From the NCBI GenBank assembly GCA_000151295.1, contig GG745349.1, forward strand, positions 1 through 12,024: a stretch of 12,024 nucleotides of DNA, given 5' to 3'. Below, piece by piece: positions 1 through 6,451 of the stretch. Below the pieces are notes generated by a model. It did no database searches. It was given only the letters and a program-made list of their open reading frames with translations, and was not told the DNA's origin. This DNA is from Allomyces macrogynus ATCC 38327 (Eukaryota > Blastocladiomycota > Blastocladiomycetes > Blastocladiales > Blastocladiaceae). The stretch's first letter is position 1; each line of letters begins with the position of its first letter. A program made the translations under genes and the position numbers.

Positions 1-6
1 CCATCG

Positions 7-1407
7 TTATGCTCCTTCCCCTGACCCAAGTCGACGCCAGTCCCGCGGTAACTTCGGCGAAACGATGAGCGGCTCCCGTGCGTCATCCACGTCGACGTCA
101 ACTGCAACGTGCAAAAGCTGCGTCGTGCCGCCATCGTTCACGTCCGTATGAACAAAATTTGGACTTGTGCCACCAACAGGGACGACCTGACCAGAGCGAG
201 AAGAGCAATCAAAACGGCAGGTGCATTGATGATTGAAAACCGCGACATTCGCGTTCGGCCGGCGCGGGCAATTGTGACGCAAATGGCCCACCTCATCGCA
301 CCGATAACAGCGGCGCGTTTCGACCTCGTACTCGTCGTCCTGGCGGTCGTCACGGCCACGGCCGCCACGACCACCCCGACCGCCATTCTGGCCACGGCGA
401 CTACGACCCTGGCCGCGATTACCATGGCCACGGCGCCCTTGCACAGCGTCGACCTGCATACGGTCGTCCTGTACGCGATCATGCACCGCCAGCATGTTGA
501 ACCCGTTCGAAAGCTGGAGAACGCCCCAAATGTCGATGGCCCGGGTGTAGACCTGCTCCATGAACGACCAACGCAGGTTCTGGTCCTCCGACGGTGGGTT
601 CAAGCGACCGTCGCCGAGCAGCGTCATGACGTTCGTCGGCACCGACGCCAAGAAACACGAGTAAAGCTCGGCGGCAGACGCCTGCTCGACAGTCACTGCC
701 AGGGCCGCAAACGCGGCCACATGCTGCTCCATGGTCCCGCCCGACTGGAAACGGAACTGCTGCAGTTCACGACGCTTGGTCAGGGCCGCCGTCTTGGGCC
801 GGAAACGCTCCGAAACGGTGTTCGCAATACCTTCGGGCGTTGTGGGCCACTGGCCCGTCGCGTTCTGCAGCACGCGGTAGGTCTCCGCCTCGCCCGTGAA
901 CGCGCGGTCGAGCAAGAGAACAATGGCCATCTCGCTGTGCTTGCGCGCGCGCATGAAGGCGACCCACTTACCCACGTCGCTGAACCACGCGCGGACCGCC
1001 TCATACGTGCCCGTGCCGTCAAACTTGGGTGGCGGAATTTTTTCGTTGCCCCCATACGCCGTCTCGTCTCCCACCGGGCTCGCGGCGGCACCAGCGACAG
1101 CCATGGCAGGAGCCGTCGACGCAGCAGAGGCAACTGCCGCAACAGGAACCGCATCTGGGGACGGCGCCGCAGGCAGCGGCGCGGAATTGTTCGACAACTT
1201 CTGCAAAATGACCATGAGGGCATCGAGTTTTGCGCCTTGTTCGGCCACGGCCGTCTTGACCTCTGAAACCGACCCCTCGAGGGCCACCGTCCGCGTCGCG
1301 AGGGCATTATCATTCGCCATCATTGCGGGCAGGTGCTGGTCGACCACCGCCCGAACCTCGGCCAGCTGTTCAAGAGGCGTCGCAGGTGTCGCCGGTTCGC
1401 CCGTCAT
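7..1407 (-). CDS. Retrotransposon Gag polyprotein with CCHC zinc knuckle
   Basis: Structural capsid/nucleocapsid protein of the retroelement, 466 aa from the ATG at 1407. Residues 1-75 look like a coiled coil (LEQLAEVRAVV, then heptad-like Leu/Val spacing to ILQKL). Residues 76-120 are an Ala/Pro-rich linker. Residues ~122-300 resemble a Retrotrans_gag core (KFDGTGTYEAVRAWFSDVGKW, then ERFRPKTAALTKRREL). Residues 325-352 are an Arg/Gly-rich RNA-binding tract. A CX2CX4HX4C knuckle is formed by C367, C370, H375 and C380, followed by a second Cys cluster (C395, C397, C401). The ORF stays open upstream to 1743 only because it runs through the tandem repeat; the start at 1407 was chosen because convincing protein sequence begins there. 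The reading frame is intact, with no internal stop. The tail after residue 402 was not recognised. Confidence 0.8.
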   Translation of the reverse strand: MTGEPATPATPLEQLAEVRAVVDQHLPAMMANDNALATRTVALEGSVSEVKTAVAEQGAKLDALMVILQKLSNNSAPLPAAPSPDAVPVAAVASAASTAPAMAVAGAAASPVGDETAYGGNEKIPPPKFDGTGTYEAVRAWFSDVGKWVAFMRARKHSEMAIVLLLDRAFTGEAETYRVLQNATGQWPTTPEGIANTVSERFRPKTAALTKRRELQQFRFQSGGTMEQHVAAFAALAVTVEQASAAELYSCFLASVPTNVMTLLGDGRLNPPSEDQNLRWSFMEQVYTRAIDIWGVLQLSNGFNMLAVHDRVQDDRMQVDAVQGRRGHGNRGQGRSRRGQNGGRGGRGGRGRDDRQDDEYEVETRRCYRCDEVGHLRHNCPRRPNANVAVFNHQCTCRFDCSSRSGQVVPVGGTSPNFVHTDVNDGGTTQLLHVAVDVDVDDAREPLIVSPKLPRDWRRLGSGEGA

Positions 1408-1498
1408 GACGCCAACCGTGATGAAAAACGCGAGACGAGAGAAAACAACTCGATGGGCAGGAACCCGCAACGAATTTGCACAACAAGTAAACCGCGCC

Positions 1499-1730
1499 AA
1501 CGAGAACCGGCGCAACCGCGAAAATGCGCTATTGAGAACAGGCGCAAACGAGACACCGCGCCAAATGAGAACCAGCGCAACTGAGACACCGCGCCAAACG
1601 AGAACCGGCGCAACGAGACACTGCGCCAACGAGAACCGGCGCAAACGAGAAACCGCGCCAAATGGGAACCAGCGCCAACGAGAAACCGCGCCAAACAGGA
1701 ACCAGCGCAAACGAAACCGCGGAAGCCCAG
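1499..1730 (-). repeat. 33-bp tandem repeat (minisatellite) in the retroelement leader
   Basis: About six and a half copies of a composite unit built from a ~16-nt half (plus strand GAGAACCGGCGCAAAC) and a ~17-nt half (GAGACACCGCGCCAAAT). Copies differ by substitutions and occasional one-base indels. The repeat lies between the candidate primer-binding site and the Gag start. Because 33 is a multiple of three, minus-strand frames stay open through it and would encode 11-residue repeats such as RWFPFGAVSRL. It could be an untranslated regulatory or packaging leader, or an N-terminal extension of Gag. The sequence does not decide. Confidence 0.85.
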
Positions 1731-1774
1731 CGCCCGAACGCACACTTCCAACGCCAGTCCGTCACTTGAAGGAA

Positions 1775-1794
1775 CGAACCTGCAGACGCTACCA
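1775..1794 (-). other. Candidate tRNA primer-binding site
   Basis: On the minus strand TGGTAGCG starts at 1794. It is the reverse complement of a CCA-ended tRNA 3' terminus, and the first eight bases match what a fungal initiator-Met tRNA primer would need. The plus strand reads CGAACCTGCAGACGCTACCA, which resembles T-loop, T-stem, acceptor strand and CCA. It sits two bases inside the putative LTR end (..TCA-AC-TGG), the usual spacing. The match beyond eight bases to a specific tRNA is not verified. Confidence 0.45.
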
Positions 1795-1796
1795 GT

Positions 1797-1897
1797 TGAT
1801 ACGACCGGGACGGGGCCCTGACTGATACTTCGGGGAGGATTGCGTAAGGATGTATTTCGCACAGCAGCGTCCTTCTTATGTAGGAAGACGCCTCACA
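1797..1897 (-). repeat. Candidate short 5' LTR
   Basis: The minus strand from 1897 begins TGTGAGG and ends ..TATCA at 1797, giving TG...CA ends directly before the candidate primer-binding site. It would be only about 101 bp. It contains a near-perfect 10-bp inverted repeat with a 5-nt loop (1867-1891) around a TACATAAG stretch that could serve as a TATA-like element. The right end is supported by the neighbouring primer-binding site. The left end is only the nearest plausible TG. Without the second LTR this is provisional. Confidence 0.3.
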
Positions 1898-2043
1898 CTA
1901 TGCGTCTAATTGGGGACCACGTGTTGGCAGGGCGCAAGCGGGGGACGCTTGCATACGCGCCAACACTGCATCTGCTGCTGCAAATTCGAATTTCGACACC
2001 CACGACCACCACGACCACCACGCACCTGTGCAACTCGGCGCAA
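1898..2043 (+). promoter_or_regulatory. Upstream region / 5' leader of the DUF4515 gene
   Basis: This is the space between the retroelement and the start codon at 2044. It holds a CACGTG E-box core (1918-1923), a perfect 12-bp palindrome AAATTCGAATTT (1982-1993) and a CCACGA-type short repeat (about 2000-2024). No TATA box is evident. If the LTR boundary is right, the element inserted within about 150 bp of this start codon. Confidence 0.35.
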
Positions 2044-3970
2044 ATGGCTGGCGACGCGACAAAAAAGTCGAAGAAGAAGGCCGCGGCTGGCGGCGGCGGC
2101 ACGGGCAAGAAGACGAAGGGCGGCGGCAAGGGCAAGAAAGGATCCAAGTCGCGGTCGCGCGACGAGGCCGCCGACCCAGCACGTGCGGCCATGACCCCGG
2201 CCGAGCGCGAAGCCGCTGCGCGCCGGCAGCTCTTGCTCAGCACGCTCAAGGCCGCAGCACCGTCATGGGCCGACGACCTGGGCGACATGAACGAGTCGCA
2301 GCTCAAGGCGCGGTAAGGTTTCGCGGACGGGTGGAGAGCGTGCGGAATGGATGGAACTGATGGATGCGGGCGACGCAGGCTCCGCGAACTCGACGAGGAG
2401 CTGGCGCTTTATAAGCAGCAAGTCGAGGAATGGTGCTGTTTCCACGACTCGCGTGTGTGCTCTCGCGAATTGACGTGCTAACGTTCAAGCTTGGTGCAGC
2501 AAAAAGGAAAACGAGTTGCTGCGGCTCGACATTGAAAACGCGCAAAAGGACAGCGCCGAGTACACAGCCTACTTGCTCTTGAAAAAGGCCGAAAAGCAGT
2601 CAATCATTGACAAGATGAACACGGAGCACTTGCGCATCATGACCGAGTTTGATACGCGCAAGTCCGAGGTCGAGAACCAGCTGAAGAAGCAGGCTGAGGG
2701 TACCATCACTGGCCCGCACACGTCGCGCTTTCTCTCGCGCGTTGCTGACGGATCTGGGTCATGTAGGCCTCGAAAACGAGATTGCCGTGCTCGACGAGAA
2801 ACTCGACGCCAAGAACCAGGAAATCCTGTCGCTGGCCGACGTTCTGGTTCGCTCTCGCTCCCATTCCATGCCTCCCACTCTCCCTGTCGTTTCTGACCCT
2901 TCCTCTCGCACCCTCTCCACCAGCATATCCGCCAACGACACGAGGCTCAACTTGCCGCGTCCCGCGCCGAACTCGACGCCGTGACTGCGGCCCACCAGCG
3001 CGCGCTGCTCGACCTGGAGCGCAAACTACTCGAAGAGCGCGTGCACGTCGCGCGGCGCAACGACGCACAAGTCGCAGCCATGCAAACAGCTGCGCAGCAC
3101 CAGGCGCTCGCGGCGCTCAGCGACCATACGAGCAAGCTCGCGCACGACTCGGAGGTGATGGCGCGCGAGTTGCGCGACACAGTGGCCGCGACCAAAGCGC
3201 TGCTTGCACGCCGCGACGCGCTGGCTCTACAGTACGCGACGCTCGCCAAGGCACGGGACGTGCGCGAAAGGACGGCCGCAGCGAGGTTGGCTAAAGTCGC
3301 TGCGGCAGCGAGAGCGGCGCGGCAGGTAGGGGAGGACCTGGAGAGTGGGTCGGAGGACGGGACGGAGAGTAGCGGTGGGGGTGGTGATGGCGAGGATGGG
3401 GACGAGTCGTCTGAGGACGAACGCGCCGAGTCCGTCAGGTCGATGTTGCAGACGTCGCGGCCAACGATGACGTCGCCGGCGTTACCGCCCGCACCGACGA
3501 GCCCGCGCGCGCGCCCGCCGCCCATCGACACACGCATGGCGATACTGCCGCCGCCGCCGCTCCGATCACACCCACCATCCGCTGCCAAGGCCGCAGGTCT
3601 GGCCAAACTTGCGACCGCCTTACCCGCGGCCTCGCCCACGCTCGTGTCGGCGCACGGGCAAGCGGTCGCTGGCCTGGTGCTGTCGCGCCCACCGAGTCGC
3701 ACGGAACCCATGACGCTCTCGCTACACCACGACGATCCGGGACCCTCCATGCCTCGCAACACGATTTTCTCGGCGCGCCCGTCGTCGCCCGACGTGCGGA
3801 AACCCGCTGTGCCGCGACCGTCGTCGCGCGCGACGTCGAGTTCGAAGCCTGGCGCGGATCCGACGCGGATTGGTGGCCGACCTGGCGGACTGCCACCGTT
3901 GACGGTGGACGATGCGACGCTGTTGGAGCAGGTGCGGGCCAAGCAGACGGCACTGCACGGGACTGGCTGA
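2044..3970 (+). CDS. DUF4515-family coiled-coil protein, BBOF1-like (basal body/flagellum)
   Basis: Five exons: 2044-2312, 2379-2432, 2500-2699, 2767-2840 (or -2846) and 2924-3970, about 547 aa. Every junction keeps phase, and introns 2 to 4 show branch sites (GCTAAC, GCTGAC, TCTGAC). The start ATG begins a Lys/Gly-rich basic head (residues ~7-38), as is common in this family. A long coiled coil follows (~82-330). The stretches ENELLRLDIENAQKDSAEY and LDLERKLLEERVHVARRNDA resemble the DUF4515 block of BBOF1/CCDC166. Residues ~336-365 are an acidic Glu/Asp/Ser/Gly tract, and the last ~180 residues are a Pro/Ser-rich, probably disordered tail. In animals BBOF1 belongs to motile cilia and basal bodies, so a similar role in the zoospore flagellum is likely but inferred. 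The gene is convergent with the ammonium transporter at 4090-6035. The fourth intron's donor (GTTCTG or GTTCGC) is the weakest junction; both choices stay in frame. Confidence 0.75.
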
Positions 3971-3997
3971 TGAAACCCTTGGACTGGCATTGCATCA

Positions 3998-4003
3998 ATT
4001 AAA
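3998..4003 (+). terminator. Candidate poly(A) signal ATTAAA
   Basis: An ATTAAA hexamer lies 28 nt after the stop of the DUF4515 gene, in the 119-bp gap before the convergent transporter gene ends. It is a common variant of AATAAA. Fungal poly(A) signals are loose, so this is only suggestive. Confidence 0.3.
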
Positions 4004-4089
4004 TACCACTGCGTTGTTTTGCCACGCGAGGACGAGAAACCTGAGCTACGAAACAGCTAGTGTGACCATCGCTCCCAGTCGACCAGTCT

Positions 4090-6035
4090 CTACCCCGTGC
4101 GCTCCACCTCCACCTCCGGCTCATGCTGCACTAGTGCCGCCGTCGACATCCCGACATTCTCCACCTCGAGCGCCGGCTCCGCTTCCACGACCATCTGCGC
4201 CGGCACCCCCACCGCCTGCACCGCCGGCACCGCCACGACCGGCGATGACAACGGCATCGGCGCGACCTCGGCCGGTTTCTTGAGTGGGACGAGCTGTAAC
4301 TCTTGCGACATCGTGCGCTTGTAGTCGATCGACGCCGAAATGCGTTCGCCGACGTAATCAAACGTATGCTCGCCCATTTGTGCGTGGTCGATCCCGTCCT
4401 CCTCGCCCTCGGCTGAAATGCGCAGCGGCAGGCGCAACAGCGCCATGCCCTTGACGATCAGGTAGGTGACGACAAAGGCCCACGCCGCGGCGGCACCGAT
4501 CGAGACGAGTTGCCAGACGATCTGCATCGGGTTGCCGGAAAGGGCGCCGCCGGGCTTGGACGTGCCGTCGAGTGAGATCCAGTATTTTTCGGCAAAGACG
4601 CCGGTCAAGAAGTTGCCAATGATGCCGCCGACGCCTACCCGGAGGGGATGGGATTTGGTGAGTCGCGGCACGACGTGCTGGTGGACAAGGACCGAAATGA
4701 ACGCACCGTGCATTCCCCACGCGTCGAGCGCGTCGTCATACCTACGGTCGACCAAATGAGAGAGATCAGTCCATCCATCAACGGCAGCGGCAGCAATACG
4801 TTCTCCGCGAATGGCGTCGTACCCCAAGTAATGCTTCCACCGCGAGCTCCAGTTACACCCGACACCCGCAATCACGCCAAACGCGAGCGCCGCCGCAGGC
4901 CCAACAAACCCGCACGCTGGCGTGACCGCAACCAGCCCCGCGACCGCTCCGGAGCAGAACCCGAGCGCCGACACACGGCGATCGCGGATATAATCGACGA
5001 CCAGCCACGCGAGTGCCCCCGCCGCCGCGGCCAAATTCGTGTCGAGGATCGCGAGTGCCGCGCGGGCGTTGGCGCCAAGCGCGCTGGCCCCGTTGAACCC
5101 GAACCAGCCGAACCAGAGCAGGGACGTGCCGAGAATCACGGACGACATGGAGTGCGGTTTGGCGGGGTCGTCGGAGGGCCGACGTTTGCCGACGGCCAAC
5201 GCGAGCGCGAGGCCCGAGACGCCGGAGGCCATGTGCACGGGGGTTCCGCCTGCAAAGTCGAGTGCGCCGAGCTGGTTGAGCCATCCGTTGGCGCCCCACG
5301 TCCAGTAGGCTAGGTGGAGAAGGTGCTTGAGGGCGTTGCGCGCTTGTTGGTGGGAAAGAGGAGTGAGTGGTGCGTACCGATCGGGTCGTAGACGAGCGTC
5401 GTCCAGACCAAGATGAAGATGCACGTCGGGATGAGCGAGAACCTAGCTCGCAACCACGCGTCAGCACCTGTCCGAACCCACTTCGCAAGCAGCAACCAAT
5501 GCACGAACCGTTCAGCAACCGCACCCACCGCGAGCGCCGGCGTGATCGCGGCGAACATGCCCTGGAAAATGCAAAACGCGAGGTTCGGCAGTGTGACAGC
5601 CACAGTCTGGTCCCCGCCGACGCCCATCAGGAACGCAAATTGGCCATTGCCGAGGAACGGGCCGCCCGTCGTCGAGAACACCTGTTCCGCGTTCACACCA
5701 GCGTGTCAGTTTGCACGCGCGCGACAATTTGAGGACCGGGCGTCGGTGGACACGCACCAACTGTACCCGATCACAAACACTGGATCAGGACAATGGCCAG
5801 CGACAGGATCGAGATGAGCATGAGCGAGAGCGCGTTCTTGTCGCGCGCCATGCGGCGTAAAAGTAGCCCAGGCCTGTTGAACGTCGACCGGGTTAGTATG
5901 TCGTCGAAGAAGCCGCGGAATGGTCGCGAAAGACAGACCTGGAATCATGATGAACACCATGGCGGATCCGACGAGAACAAACGCCACGTCGCCCGCGGCG
6001 GGCGGCGGAGGGACGGTTCCGCCCGTCGTTGACAT
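4090..6035 (-). CDS. Ammonium transporter (AMT/MEP family), twin-His type, copy 1, with apparent frameshifts
   Basis: Plasma-membrane ammonium channel/transporter. Seven exons: 6035-5939, 5873-5758, 5681-5509, 5442-5378, 5309-4823, 4741-4707 and 4634-4090. About 506 aa if three missing bases in exon 2 are assumed present. Family landmarks in order: GDVAFVLVGSAMVFIMIPG (TM1), GLGYFYA, FSTTGGPFLGNG, AVAERFSLIPT, LDFAGGTPVHMASG with the first pore His (~177, codon 5235-5233), FGWFGFNGASAL, ACGFVGP, and GMHGVGGIIGNF with the second pore His (~325). The conserved cytosolic C-terminal block (EEDGIDHAQMGEHTFDY) follows, then a longer Pro/Val/Glu-rich tail than in copy 2. The start at 6035 was chosen by alignment with copy 2; an in-frame ATG also exists at 6077. 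Exon 2 carries three one-base deletions that bring a premature TGA at 5787-5785. The gene is either a recent pseudogene or affected by sequencing error. Confidence 0.8.
5758..5873 (-). other. Exon 2 of AMT copy 1 with three single-base deletions
   Basis: Aligned to exon 2 of copy 2 (8017-7899, 119 nt), this exon is 116 nt. Single bases are missing near 5852-5856 (copy 2 TACGCGGGCATG, here TACGCCGCATG), near 5778 (TGGTTT becomes TGTTT) and near 5759-5760 (CAGTTTGG becomes CAGTTGG). The total is -3, so the downstream frame and the splice phase of the next intron fit again only when all three are counted. Between them the codons match copy 2, with only synonymous changes and two Ile/Leu swaps. 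Confidence 0.8.
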
Positions 6036-6451
6036 TCCGGACAATGTTCCCAGTCGGTAGAGTGCGCAGGGGAGCAAGAGGGCGGCTTAGCGCGTCGGAT
6101 CAGGGACCGGCGGCTCGACGACGGAGTTGCAAGGAGTGGCAGCGGCAACCGGCGGGTGGAGAGAGTAGATTCGAGTCAGGCGAGTGCTCGAACGCGACTG
6201 AGGTGACAGGCCGACGATGTCAGCTCAATTTTCTTTTGTCAACGGCGACGCTCCCGACCGTGGTTGGAGGGCCGTGGTGCCGTTCGCACATCTCCCAAGT
6301 CATCCAGCGCCCCCTCCTGAACTGAACGCGACTTGAACGACCGCCAGACACGAAATGCTACGGAAATACGTTTTGGACAACAAAGACGACACCAAAAACG
6401 GAAACGGGGGGAATAAAAGTAGACTACACTCGGGCCTCTCCACCCACTACC
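6036..6451 (-). promoter_or_regulatory. Spacer between the AMT genes: copy 1 upstream region and copy 2 3' end
   Basis: 416 bp with no convincing coding frame. It must hold the copy 2 3' untranslated region (low numbers) and the copy 1 promoter (high numbers). I see no GATA-factor site (HGATAR) on either strand and no clear TATA box. A plus-strand GGGGGGAATAAAAG stretch near 6408-6420 is on the wrong strand to be the copy 2 poly(A) signal. Confidence 0.5.

Larger units (their letters stand above)
1..1897 (-). mobile_element. LTR retrotransposon, 5' portion (truncated by window edge)
   Basis: Read on the minus strand, the order is candidate LTR (1897-1797), two-base spacer, candidate primer-binding site (1794-1787), repeat-rich leader and Gag ORF (1407-7). 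This is the 5' organisation of a Gag-first LTR retroelement. Protease, reverse transcriptase and integrase are not visible and would lie beyond position 1. Gag ends in a stop at 9-7, so Pol would be a separate ORF or reached by a recoding event outside the window. The Gag type (Retrotrans_gag-like core plus CCHC knuckle) suits Ty3/gypsy better than Copia, but without Pol the superfamily is inference. The outer boundary at 1897 is a guess from a TG dinucleotide. No second LTR or target-site duplication can be tested here. Confidence 0.65.

Noticed and set aside
109..1266. 385-codon plus-strand open frame
   Set aside because: Antisense to Gag, which has a CCHC knuckle and a credible capsid core. 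The plus product shows no structure of its own.
1499..1730. CRISPR array
   Set aside because: Units are directly adjacent degenerate copies with no unique spacers, and the surrounding genes are eukaryotic.
1720..1794. tRNA gene ending at CCA on the plus strand
   Set aside because: Eukaryotic tRNA genes do not encode the CCA, and no matching acceptor or D/anticodon arms lie upstream. A primer-binding site explains it better.
1918..1945. RFX-type X-box upstream of the flagellar gene
   Set aside because: The GTTGGC...GCGCAA stretch matches only the first half-site loosely; the second half (RGYAAC) fails.
2947..3990. 347-codon minus-strand open frame
   Set aside because: Antisense to exon 5 of the DUF4515 gene. 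It is Ser/Arg/Ala low-complexity with no family features.
4090..5424. Single-exon ammonium transporter of 444 codons
   Set aside because: The frame reads through two stopless introns that insert 27 and 24 residues between conserved motifs. Copy 2 and the GT..AG sites show they are introns, and the N-terminal codons come from intron 5310-5377.
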